Source: Methanosarcinaceae archaeon (GTDB lineage Archaea > Halobacteriota > Methanosarcinia > Methanosarcinales > Methanosarcinaceae). From it: DNA of 15,405 nt. The stretch is from positions 1 to 15,405 of the forward strand of contig JAQVBP010000067.1 in NCBI GenBank assembly GCA_028690255.1, in the 5' to 3' direction. The notes under the pieces were generated by a model. It was not told the origin of the DNA. It did not search any database and saw nothing but the letters and a program-made list of their open reading frames with translations. A program made the translations under genes and the position numbers. Shown piece after piece: positions 6,753 to 12,866 of the stretch. Each line of letters begins with the position of its first letter. Positions within the stretch are counted from its first letter, which is position 1.

Positions 6753-6777
6753 AATTGAAGTTCGGAGGGCTTCAATT
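6753..6777. repeat. 8-bp hairpin in gene-free stretch
   Basis: AATTGAAG (6753-6760) and CTTCAATT (6770-6777) flank a 9-nt loop. It lies in the 956-bp gap between the nitroreductase and DUF21 genes and may belong to the transposon relic that follows. Confidence 0.35.
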
Positions 6778-6842
6778 TACCTTATTTCGTTAGGAAGGTA
6801 CGAGATTTTTAACAGATCGGCGGGAAGTCCCCTTCCTCGATT

Positions 6843-6923
6843 TTTCTAATTGAAAATTAGAAACTCCTGTTAAACCTATGGTTTAACACGACAGCCGGAG
6901 GCTGGCAGGTGGGGGTAGTTCAC
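6843..6923 (+). mobile_element. Probable right-end remnant of an IS200/IS605-type element
   Basis: Two perfect 9-bp hairpins lie in a row: TTTCTAATT/AATTAGAAA (6843-6851 and 6855-6863) and TGTTAAACC/GGTTTAACA (6868-6876 and 6880-6888). A CAGC/GCTG stem follows, then GGGGGTAGTTCAC at 6911-6923. A string of hairpins ending in a G-run plus TAGTTCAC is how the right ends of tnpB-carrying elements often look, where the guide RNA scaffold also lies. No tnpB ORF remains; any element here is dead. The assignment rests on memory of the pattern, not on a match. Confidence 0.4.
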
Positions 6924-6978
6924 TCGTTTCGACGGGCTTTGCGAGAATAGTATATAGATTCCAAAATAAGAGAATAAA

Positions 6979-7042
6979 ACCACGGATAAACACTGATGGA
7001 CACGGATGACGTAAATCGTGTTTATCCGTGTCCATCCGTGGT
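6979..7042. repeat. 64-bp imperfect palindrome built from 10-bp repeats
   Basis: Both arms (6979-7010 and 7011-7042) begin ACCACGGAT when read inward and contain the 10-base unit GGATRRACAC about three times. It matches the widely dispersed 'CCACGGATRAACAC' repeat seen in several environmental genomes, where it is often mis-annotated as a short ORF. Confidence 0.7.
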
Positions 7043-7091
7043 TCTTTAATGGGAAACTCGCTGATCTATAAGCCGATTTCAAAGTCCATAG

Positions 7092-7277
7092 TTATGGAAA
7101 TGATTTGGAATCGCAATAATAGTTCCTCTCATCTCGTCCTGCACCTGACTGAAGAAGGTCTTCTTCTTCCGTTACAAAGTTTAAAAACCAGGTGATTAAC
7201 TGGTAAAGGCCTTCTTCCTGATCGACAGGATAATCTCTAATAAGTGGCAATACATCAGTCACGGGCTCTGCATTCAT
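7092..7277 (-). pseudogene. N-terminal fragment of an IS256/mutator-type transposase
   Basis: The 61-codon ORF begins MNAEPVTDVLPLIRDYPVDQ and runs through QSGAGRDERN. It resembles the N-terminus of IS256-family transposases of Methanosarcina (EEGLYQLITWFLN, then a Q-x-GA-x-R-x-ER stretch). Full-length proteins of the family have about 400 residues, with a DDE catalytic core that is missing here. After about residue 50 the sequence stops resembling the family (YYCDSKSFP). I see no terminal inverted repeats around it. Identification is from recall of the family N-terminus. Confidence 0.55.
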
Positions 7278-7565
7278 TTTTATTGGAAGAAACGGAGAAT
7301 ACAGAGCAATTCATATACTAGATGAGCTACAAAATGTTTTTTATTTCAATAATTACAGAGTGACTATATGTATAATTTCGGTGCAGAATTTTCAAATTTG
7401 AAATGAATGCAGACCTTAAATCAGCACTAAAATAGAAAAATAGATGAAAATAAGATAAAAAAAGATAAAAAGGAGATTTCAGGCATAGCGTGGAATCTTC
7501 AGGGTGTAAGTCAACCACCCATACGAATAAATGACCTGCTTTAAGGGATATTCAAGCCCCCTGTA

Positions 7566-7615
7566 CTAAAATAGATAATTTTAGGGAAGAGCAGTTGACA
7601 TCTTAAAACTATATC
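7566..7615 (+). promoter_or_regulatory. Upstream region of the DUF21 gene: hairpin and TATA-like box
   Basis: A 7-bp hairpin (CTAAAAT 7566-7572, ATTTTAG 7578-7584) precedes a TATA-like ACTATATC (7608-7615). The TATA box lies so close to the ATG at 7633 that the mRNA may be nearly leaderless, which fits the lack of a good Shine-Dalgarno. The rest of 7278-7565 shows nothing convincing. Confidence 0.35.
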
Positions 7616-7632
7616 GGGGCCACAGACTTACA

Positions 7633-8706
7633 ATGTATGAAATAATCACCTGGATTCTAATCGCTTTTTGTCTGCTCCAGTCCGCAATCTTTTCGGGCCT
7701 TACAATCGGAATTTTCGGCCTTGGTCGGCTGAGGCTTGAAATCGAAGCCGAGGCTAAAAACCGGGAAGCCATAAAGGTCCTGAATCTCAGACGGGACTCG
7801 AACTTCCTGCTCACAACCCTGCTCTGGGGAAACGTAGGGGTAAACGTTCTTTTAACCCTGCTTACGGATTCCGTAATGACCGGAACCGCGGCGTTTATTT
7901 TTTCAACCGTCGGGATTACATGTTTCGGAGAAATCGCCCCTCAGGCCTACGTTTCAAGAAATGCGCTAAAAATCGGGGCCCTTCTGTCCCCTGTAGTCCG
8001 CTTCTACCAGATATTGCTTTACCCCGCGGCAAAACCCACGGCTCTGATCCTGGACTGGTGGCTTGGTCGGGAGCAACTTGAACTTTTAAAAGAACAGTCC
8101 ATGCGCATCATGCTGAAAAAACATATCGAGTCTTCGAAGTCCGATATAGGAAGGTTTGAAGGGATGGGAGCCCTTAACTTCCTCTCCATCGACGACATCT
8201 CCATCTCGGACGAAGGCTCGATCGTGGACCCGAAAAGCATCATTTCCCTGCCTATCAAAAACGGTCGCCCTGTCCTGCCCCTTATAGAAAGGAACCCTGA
8301 GGACCCCTTTTTGAAAAAAATAGAGGCCTCTGGGAAAAAATGGGTGGTTGTCACGGACCCTGCAGGCGAACCTGTTATGGTGCTTGACGCAGATGGCTTC
8401 TTAAGAGACGCCGTCTTTAAAAAAGGCCCCTTTCTTCCCTACTACTACGGACACATCCCGGTTGTGATAAGGACTCCTAAGACCAGGCTGGAACAGGTTA
8501 TACGGCAGTTCAAGGTCTATCCCCAGCACCCCGAAGACGATGTGATCGACCAGGATCTTATCCTCTACTGGGGAGAGGAAAAACGGATTGTGACAGGTTC
8601 CGACATTCTGGGCCGCCTGCTAAGAGGCATAGTGGTGGAATGCGGCGAAGGGGAAGAAGACACCTGTACCAAGGCCAGCTCAAAGGTTTTGAAATCCCGC
8701 AGGTGA
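7633..8706 (+). CDS. CNNM/DUF21-domain membrane protein with degenerate CBS pair
   Basis: The 357-residue protein has an N-terminal CNNM transmembrane domain (about 1-150) with the marks of the family: SGLTIGIFGL at 21-30, LLWGNVGVNVLLTLLTDS at 63-80 and FGEIAPQ at 98-104. Hydrophobic segments lie near 3-31, 58-78, 84-103 and 115-135. The cytosolic part (about 180-340) fits a Bateman module of two weak CBS repeats, e.g. KWVVVTDPAGEPVMVLDADG and the later LILYWGEEKRIVTGSDIL. It lacks the extra C-terminal transporter-associated domain of bacterial CorC/HlyC relatives and looks nearer to eukaryote-type CNNM proteins. Relatives export magnesium or control its level, with ATP-Mg bound by the CBS part. 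The Glu- and Cys-rich tail is not conserved in my recollection. The gene is monocistronic and converges with the DJ-1 gene. Confidence 0.85.
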   Translation: MYEIITWILIAFCLLQSAIFSGLTIGIFGLGRLRLEIEAEAKNREAIKVLNLRRDSNFLLTTLLWGNVGVNVLLTLLTDSVMTGTAAFIFSTVGITCFGEIAPQAYVSRNALKIGALLSPVVRFYQILLYPAAKPTALILDWWLGREQLELLKEQSMRIMLKKHIESSKSDIGRFEGMGALNFLSIDDISISDEGSIVDPKSIISLPIKNGRPVLPLIERNPEDPFLKKIEASGKKWVVVTDPAGEPVMVLDADGFLRDAVFKKGPFLPYYYGHIPVVIRTPKTRLEQVIRQFKVYPQHPEDDVIDQDLILYWGEEKRIVTGSDILGRLLRGIVVECGEGEEDTCTKASSKVLKSRR

Positions 8707-8749
8707 GGGAAAATATCGCAATGGCGGCCGGGTAAAAATCCGAACCTCG

Positions 8750-8796
8750 TTTGCTTTTGCGCGGTTCTTTTTCTCTTTTGCTTTTGCGGCGTTCTT
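8750..8796. terminator. T-rich bidirectional end region with a 20-bp direct repeat
   Basis: Two near-identical 20-mers starting TTTGCTTTTGCG (8750-8769 and 8777-8796) sit between the convergent DUF21 and DJ-1 genes; the second overlaps the DJ-1 stop codon. The pyrimidine-rich tracts on the plus strand fit archaeal intrinsic termination of the DUF21 transcript. Confidence 0.4.
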
Positions 8797-9337
8797 ATGT
8801 TATATTCAGGACGTCCAGTACGGCCTTCCCGAAGGCCTTCGAGCTTTCGGGGTCCCGTCCGGTTATCACTTTTCCTGAAACTACCACGTTTTTGTCCTCG
8901 TAGAGGGCTCCACTGTCCTCAAGTTCCCGAAGTGTTGCAGGGTTCCTGAAAACCGTACTCTTTTTCCCTTCAAGTACCCCGGCCCTGGCCAGGACCACCG
9001 GAGAAATACAGATTGCTGCAAGCACTTTCTCCTGTTCGTAAGCCTTTTTTACAAGCAACCGGAGTTTCTCGTTATCCCAGAGGAATTTCCTGGAGCCAGG
9101 CCCCCCTGAGATTACAATTGCGTCATAATCACTGGCGTTGGCCTCGGAAATTCTTATGTCAGATTTGATCGTGCCCCCAAGCACCCCTTTTGCGGTTTCC
9201 GTGGACTCGGCTGCAACAGTGACCTCAATTCCCCCGGTTTCAAATATTTCCTTAGGGATAAAAAATTCCTCATCCCTGAACTCTTCCTGAGCTATTACAA
9301 ATAATACTTTTTTGCACTGATTTTTAGCTTCTGTCAT
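8795..9337 (-). CDS. DJ-1/PfpI family protein (glutamine amidotransferase-like fold)
   Basis: The 180-residue protein is a complete single-domain DJ-1/PfpI member. It has KVLFVIAQEEFRDEEFF at the start, whose Glu23/Glu24 occupies the usual acidic position near the active cysteine. ISGGPGS follows at 76-82, then the nucleophile elbow AAICISPVVLARAG with C110. Most PfpI proteases have His after the cysteine (AICHGP); here it is Ile-Ser, so the Cys-His-Glu protease triad is not obvious. A glyoxalase/deglycase-like or chaperone role is more likely than proteolysis. The start at 9337 has AAGG seven bases upstream and TATA-like sequence around 9361-9373. It is monocistronic and convergent with the DUF21 gene. 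Confidence 0.9.
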   Translation of the reverse strand: MTEAKNQCKKVLFVIAQEEFRDEEFFIPKEIFETGGIEVTVAAESTETAKGVLGGTIKSDIRISEANASDYDAIVISGGPGSRKFLWDNEKLRLLVKKAYEQEKVLAAICISPVVLARAGVLEGKKSTVFRNPATLRELEDSGALYEDKNVVVSGKVITGRDPESSKAFGKAVLDVLNIT

Positions 9338-9456
9338 AAAGTCGCCTTCGTTAACAGCAATATAACATATACGGTGATATCTGAGTTCCCGGTAACGGAA
9401 TCAATAAACCCTCCATCGAATAATTAATTCTGTATTCATATGGGTCTTTTCCAATA

Positions 9457-9560
9457 TGAACTACCACTCGGCTAAAGACCGAACGGCCTCATGAGTCATT
9501 CTTTGGAGCAAACTCCACAAGTCATACAGACTCCAACCCACGTTCCTTCCATAGGTGAAA
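9457..9560 (-). mobile_element. Degenerate right end of a second IS200/IS605-type element
   Basis: Read on the minus strand, 9486-9479 and 9471-9464 (CCGTTCGG and CCGAGTGG) pair over eight positions, with two G-U wobbles, around a 7-nt loop. GGTAGTTCA follows at 9465-9457. Upstream on the same strand, about 9555-9505, one frame gives VGVCMTCGVCSKE and then a stop, and another gives THEAVRSLAEW and then a stop. Both recall worn C-terminal tails of TnpB-like proteins. The match is by pattern only. Confidence 0.4.
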
Positions 9561-9617
9561 AGATTTATGAGCATGATACTTGAGCTTCCTTTCGGATTAC
9601 GGCTTTTCCCGGCTCTG

Positions 9618-9632
9618 CCCGAACCCTTCGGG
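9618..9632. repeat. Short hairpin CCCGAA/TTCGGG
   Basis: A perfect 6-bp stem (9618-9623 and 9627-9632) with loop CCC. A further short palindrome, GTACC-TATG-GGTAC, lies at 9782-9795. The 670-bp gap 9338-10007 holds these structures, the element remnant and the competing hairpins near 9950, but no intact gene. Confidence 0.3.
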
Positions 9633-9934
9633 TGACATGTACCATGTTTCCAACTTGCGTGCTTGTTTTTCGCTTCGCATTGTGGTGACAGGACAGGATA
9701 TTATATTAATTGAAATATGGAAATAATTTTGCAGAATCAATAACATGATGATGTGAAAACGATTATTACATTGAAACTTACGTACCTATGGGTACAATAT
9801 CGAAGGTAGAAATTTGTTGGTAGTTCCGAAGATTATGACCGAAAAACAATATTAATTATCTCCGGCAGCAGACGGGGAGGGGGAACCCAGTTCTTAACAA
9901 TTCCGACTTTGACGGAAAAGGCCGAAATACGCCA

Positions 9935-9975
9935 TTTCCGGTTGTTTTCGATAATAGCAACCGGGAGACCGGAAA
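9935..9975. other. Two mutually exclusive hairpins downstream of the PHP gene
   Basis: CCGGTTG (9938-9944) pairs with CAACCGG (9958-9964). Alternatively TTTCCGGT (9935-9942) pairs with ACCGGAAA (9968-9975). Read on the minus strand they follow the PHP stop codon and a run of seven T (9990-9984), so they belong to its 3' region or to an independent short RNA. Confidence 0.35.
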
Positions 9976-10007
9976 CAGCCTTAAAAAAAGAATGTATAAT
10001 CAACAGA

Positions 10008-10646
10008 TTAATCTATTAACCGGGCCGAATTTCCCAGAACTTTTTTTGCCTGCCCTTCAGAAAGCCCTGCACCCATCACTATTTTCAGGGCCGTTTCATC
10101 CGTGATAAGGTCGTCAATTCCGTGGGTGTCCGTATTCAGGACAAGGGTTGCCCCGAGTTCAAGGCCCAGTCTGGCGACGTGCCCGTTTGTCCGGTTGTGC
10201 CCGTTTCTTGCCGTGATTTCCAGACAGACATTATTTTCAATTGCAGTTTGTACGTCCTCCGGGGAGATCAGGCCTGGATGGGCCAGGATGTCCACGTCCT
10301 CGCAGACCGCGGCCGCGGCGTTTGTACCGGAGGCCACGGGCTCGGCAATGGTTTCCCCGTGCACGACCACGATATCAGCGCCCAATTCCTTTGCTTTTCG
10401 GGCGAGGGGGGCGATCTTCCTGGGGGGAACGTGGGTAAGTTCGACTCCGGCCAGGACTTTTATGTCCCATTCTTCCTCAAGGTACTTAGCCTTCTTTGCG
10501 CCTTCAAGGAGGAATTCAAGGTTCGAAAAATCCGCGTGGTCGGTAATCGCTATGGCCTCGTAACCATGCACAACGGCCCGGCGGACGAGTTCGCTGGGGA
10601 TTAATTCCCCATCACTGAAAATGCTGTGAGTGTGAAGGTCAATCAA
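10008..10646 (-). CDS. PHP-domain metal-dependent phosphoesterase (histidinol-phosphatase-like)
   Basis: The 212-residue protein is a stand-alone PHP domain with the full set of metal ligands: H5 and H7 in DLHTHSIFSDG with D12, H37 in ITDHAD, E69 in AGVELTH, H96 in VVHGE, H123 in LAHPG, and D173/H175 in NTDTH. These bind a two- or three-metal centre that hydrolyses phosphate esters; the exact substrate is unknown. Relatives are annotated as histidinol phosphate phosphatase-like, but no his genes are nearby. The start is TTG at 10646, chosen because AGGTGG lies six bases upstream and the HxH motif needs this N-terminus. The gene lies 78 bases after rlmE on the same strand, with a nine-T run between them, so it is partly cotranscribed at most. 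Confidence 0.9.
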   Translation of the reverse strand: MIDLHTHSIFSDGELIPSELVRRAVVHGYEAIAITDHADFSNLEFLLEGAKKAKYLEEEWDIKVLAGVELTHVPPRKIAPLARKAKELGADIVVVHGETIAEPVASGTNAAAAVCEDVDILAHPGLISPEDVQTAIENNVCLEITARNGHNRTNGHVARLGLELGATLVLNTDTHGIDDLITDETALKIVMGAGLSEGQAKKVLGNSARLID

Positions 10647-10662
10647 ATGGAACCACCTGTTT

Positions 10663-10682
10663 TTGGAAAAAAAAACGTTTTC
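10663..10682 (-). terminator. T-run between rlmE and the PHP gene
   Basis: On the minus strand AAAACGTTTT is followed by a run of nine T in total, about 45-60 bases after the rlmE stop and just before the PHP ribosome binding site. This is typical of archaeal U-tract termination and may set PHP expression. Confidence 0.4.
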
Positions 10683-10724
10683 TTTCTTCTATGTATTATC
10701 TAAACAGACGCCCTGCTTAAAAAA

Positions 10725-11714
10725 TTATTCGACCTTCTCGTTCTCAGAACTCTCAGAGTTCTCAGGCTTCTTTCCCACATCTGCAAAAGCGAAACTGGGC
10801 TTTATGCGCCTGGTTTTTGTCCTGGGAGTCTCAGGCTCCTCAAATTTTTCAGGTTCCTCAACAACATCGGCAAAGGCAAAACCGGGCTTTATGGGATCTC
10901 TTATCCTGACCTTCTCAGGCACAGGCTTCTCAGGGGTCTCCGTCACATTGCGCTCCAGCACACTTGCAAAAGCCAAATTGGGCTTTACGTCCTCGATTTT
11001 TATCCTGACCTTCTCTCCGACCTCGACTTCCTTTACAAAGACCACCAGGCCATTTACAAGCACGGCCCCGTCTCCGGAAGTTCCGAGTTTTTCGATCTCG
11101 ACCACGAACTCATTGCCCTTCCGTATAGAAGTCGTCAGGAGTTTCTTTCCTATAACGTAGATCTCCGCACTCTGGGTTCTGGAGGCTTTCGGGGTGTAGG
11201 CCGAGGTCCGCACGAAATTAGCCCTTACCTTATCCATGTAGTCCTCGAACATATCGCCCTGGAAGACCTTCACAACAAAAGTTCCGCCTGGCTTCAGGAT
11301 CTTTTTCGCGCACTCAAGAGCCGAGGTGGTAAGCTCGATGGACCGGGAATGATCATAGGACCAGTTCCCGGAAAGATTGGGGGCCGCATCACAGATAACC
11401 ACGTCCGCTCCACCTTTCCCGACAATCTCGATGATCTTCTCAATCGTAGAATCAGCGTTAATGTTTCCCCGGATAGTCTCCACTCCCTCAAGGGGCTGGA
11501 TTATCTGGAGATCCACCCCCAGAACCTTTCCCCTGGAAAACTCCTTTGCAACCTGCAACCACCCGCCAGGAGCCGCCCCAAGGTCCACGACCGAGTCTCC
11601 TGGATTGATAATACGGTGCTTCTCGTTAATCTGCTTGAGTTTGAAAGAGGCTCTGGAACGGTAACCTTCCTGTTTTGCCTGATGATAATAATAGTCTCGT
11701 CTGTCTCTTGCCAT
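10725..11714 (-). CDS. rlmE: RlmE/FtsJ-type 23S rRNA 2'-O-methyltransferase with TRAM domain and repeat tail
   Basis: I start the gene at the ATG at 11714 (ARDRRDYYY...), which has GGAAGGT five bases upstream, not at the earlier ATG at 11756; this gives 329 residues. Residues 1-190 are an FtsJ methyltransferase: SAM-binding VVDLGAAPGGW at 42-52 and the K-D-K-E tetrad K25, D109 (CDAAPNLSG), K149 and E184. The enzyme methylates the 2'-hydroxyl of a uridine in the large-subunit rRNA A-loop. Residues about 196-254 form a TRAM RNA-binding domain, usual in archaeal members and absent from E. coli RlmE. The last 75 residues are an acidic, proline-rich tail. It repeats the closing TRAM strand KPNLAFASV (244-252) twice, as KPGFAFADV (276-284) and KPSFAFADV (305-313). 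Together with the preceding AT-rich spacer it starts a short minus-strand unit. Confidence 0.93.
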   Translation of the reverse strand: MARDRRDYYYHQAKQEGYRSRASFKLKQINEKHRIINPGDSVVDLGAAPGGWLQVAKEFSRGKVLGVDLQIIQPLEGVETIRGNINADSTIEKIIEIVGKGGADVVICDAAPNLSGNWSYDHSRSIELTTSALECAKKILKPGGTFVVKVFQGDMFEDYMDKVRANFVRTSAYTPKASRTQSAEIYVIGKKLLTTSIRKGNEFVVEIEKLGTSGDGAVLVNGLVVFVKEVEVGEKVRIKIEDVKPNLAFASVLERNVTETPEKPVPEKVRIRDPIKPGFAFADVVEEPEKFEEPETPRTKTRRIKPSFAFADVGKKPENSESSENEKVE

Positions 11715-11764
11715 GATGTACCTTCCCTGCACTGAAGGATAATATAGCTTACGCAAAATCCCTT

Positions 11765-11812
11765 TTTATGAATATTTATATTACTATAATAGACATATAA
11801 ATATATATGTGC
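11765..11812 (-). promoter_or_regulatory. AT-rich promoter region of rlmE
   Basis: The stretch holds several minus-strand TATA-like elements (ATATATTTATATG near 11809-11797 and AATATAAATATT near 11779-11768), 55-95 bases before the ATG at 11714. Which one is used cannot be told. Confidence 0.4.
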
Positions 11813-11917
11813 TGTTATCCAGGGAGTTGATCGAGAAAAATCTAACATCATATAAGCGATGAATTAATCCTGATAGGTAAATTAAAAAACATACAAAAAA
11901 AGTTATGATTTTGTCCT

Positions 11918-12199
11918 TCATACCCGCTGGTACTCGCACATGAAAGCCCTCATTTGTCCGCTCAATGCCCCGCAGTAGAGATACCAGGGCTTTTCTTTGA
12001 CCTCAATTACCAGATGATTTTCCCCGTCCCAGGTGAATAAGGCAACTATCTCTTTTCCTTCAAGCATCCCGGAATTTCCAGCCGGGACCTTCAGCCCGTA
12101 TTCCCGAAGTTTATTCTTCATGCAGGAAAACACATCAGGAGTCACGTTTTCAAATCAGATTCCCCGGCAATCCTCCTTTTCCAATCTCCTTCCGGTCAT
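11918..12199 (-). pseudogene. Small paralogous gene interrupted by an in-frame TGA
   Basis: The reading frame starts at an ATG at 12199 with a good ribosome site (GAGGT six bases upstream). It meets TGA at codon 15 (12157-12155) and then continues open to a TGA at 11920-11918. Codon-by-codon alignment with the neighbour at 12236-12499 is collinear through the break: C-R-G-I-stop-F-E-N-V-T-P-D-V-F against C-K-P-V-T-F-K-D-V-T-P-D-V-F. The stop is therefore a substitution, not a frameshift. The downstream part (75 codons from a GTG at 12145) keeps shared residues such as CMK-x-KL, WDG, EKP and CG, so decay is recent or a shortened product is made from the GTG, which has no Shine-Dalgarno. Methanosarcina reads UAG, not UGA, as an extra amino acid. 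I do not recognise the family. Confidence 0.6.
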
Positions 12200-12235
12200 C
12201 TATCAACCTCTATCCCTGACTACGGGGCCTTATCC

Positions 12236-12499
12236 TTAATTTGACGCTCTCTGACACTGCTTTACAAAACCTTTTATTTTTCTCTCCAATTCCCCACAAC
12301 TGATGATAAATGGTTTTTCCGTAATCGTAACAGTAAGCTTTGACACCCCGTCCCATTCATAATCGGCAAAAACTCCACGCCCGGAAAGCCCCCCTTTCTT
12401 TCCTTGCGGCACATTGACACCATTTTTCTGAAGTTTTTTCTTCATACAGCCAAACACATCAGGAGTGACATCTTTAAATGTTACAGGTTTGCATCCCAT
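12236..12499 (-). CDS. Small hypothetical protein, intact member of a tandem pair
   Basis: This is an 87-residue soluble protein of unknown family. I start it at the ATG at 12499 (MGCKPVTFKDVTPDVFGCM), since AGGTGG lies seven bases upstream; an in-frame ATG at 12532 would add 11 residues without such a site. Visible features are a helix with CMKKKL, a Gly-rich turn (GKKGGLSGRG), a two- or three-strand sheet around YEWDGVSKLTVTITEKPFII, a CGELE segment and a helical end with another Cys. There is no metal motif of standard spacing and no membrane segment. The neighbour at 11918-12199, 36 bases downstream, is a clear paralogue, so a tandem duplication occurred. The pair is probably cotranscribed from the AT-rich region at 12550-12570. 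GC content is lower than in the flanking hel308. Confidence 0.65.
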   Translation of the reverse strand: MGCKPVTFKDVTPDVFGCMKKKLQKNGVNVPQGKKGGLSGRGVFADYEWDGVSKLTVTITEKPFIISCGELERKIKGFVKQCQRASN

Positions 12500-12562
12500 A
12501 TCTTTTCCACCTATTTGATATTTAACATACATTTAGAACTCGTCACTGAATAACTTATGTAT

Positions 12563-12597
12563 AATTTCGACTCACTGAAAGATACAAAATTTCGACT
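12563..12597. repeat. Direct repeat upstream of the small paralogues
   Basis: AATTTCGACT occurs at 12563-12572 and again at 12588-12597, each associated with a CTGAA. The first lies over the TATA-like AATTATACATAAG of the minus-strand promoter, so it could be an operator or simply a duplicated promoter piece. Confidence 0.35.
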
Positions 12598-12654
12598 GAA
12601 CAGCTTGATTTTCAAAATCAGGGTAACCAATTTTCGGTTGTATTGAATTTCAGG

Positions 12655-12733
12655 CCGCCTGACCAAAACAAACCGACACAATGAAAAAGTCTGCCTGAAC
12701 AAAACAAAACAAAACCAACACCGTGAAAAAATT
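12655..12733. repeat. Two imperfect tandem repeats (about 36 and 43 bp)
   Basis: Units 12655-12690 and 12691-12733 share GCCTGA[A/C]CAAAACAAA and a CACaaTGAAAAA-like end; the second has an extra run of CAAAA. They lie in the 367-bp spacer between the hel308 stop and the small paralogues, directly before the dispersed 27-bp repeat. No gene is seen in this spacer. Confidence 0.5.
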
Positions 12734-12760
12734 CGCTTGAGCAAGCGCAGAAAGCGAAAC
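12734..12760 (+). repeat. 27-bp dispersed repeat, copy 1 (hairpin)
   Basis: The unit starts CGCTTGAG and ends AGCGAAAC, and matches a second copy at 15349-15375 at 23 of 27 positions. This copy contains a perfect hairpin, CGCTTG-AG-CAAGCG (12734-12747). Confidence 0.55.
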
Positions 12761-12814
12761 AGGGGGAGAGAAGGGGTTAGACCCCCGTGTTGTTGGGATT
12801 TCATCGAAACACCG

Positions 12815-12833
12815 GGTAAAGCTTCTATTTACC
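12815..12833 (-). terminator. Hairpin downstream of hel308
   Basis: GGTAAA (12815-12820) pairs with TTTACC (12828-12833) around a 7-nt loop, 34-52 bases after the hel308 stop. There is no U-tract, so a role in termination is uncertain. Confidence 0.25.
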
Positions 12834-12866
12834 GTAATCCTGAGCGGAACCCGGGAAAAACCCCTT

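Noticed and set aside
6876..7082. 68-codon minus-strand ORF
   Set aside because: It is a translation of the palindromic CCACGGAT repeat, a common false ORF.
7327..7518. 63-codon minus-strand ORF
   Set aside because: AT-rich, Phe/Leu/Ser-heavy translation with no start signal; looks like chance.
9753..9806. Short plus-strand frame beginning GTG, VKTIITLKLTY and onward, like a TnpB start
   Set aside because: Only 17 codons and on the opposite strand from the element end at 9457; too weak to call.
11715..11756. Longer start for rlmE
   Set aside because: The added 14 residues are not FtsJ-like and the ATG at 11714 has a strong Shine-Dalgarno.
11918..12199. Selenocysteine or pyrrolysine decoding of the in-frame TGA
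   Set aside because: Pyrrolysine uses UAG, Methanosarcina is not known to use selenocysteine, and the intact paralogue has Thr at this place, so a nonsense change is simpler.
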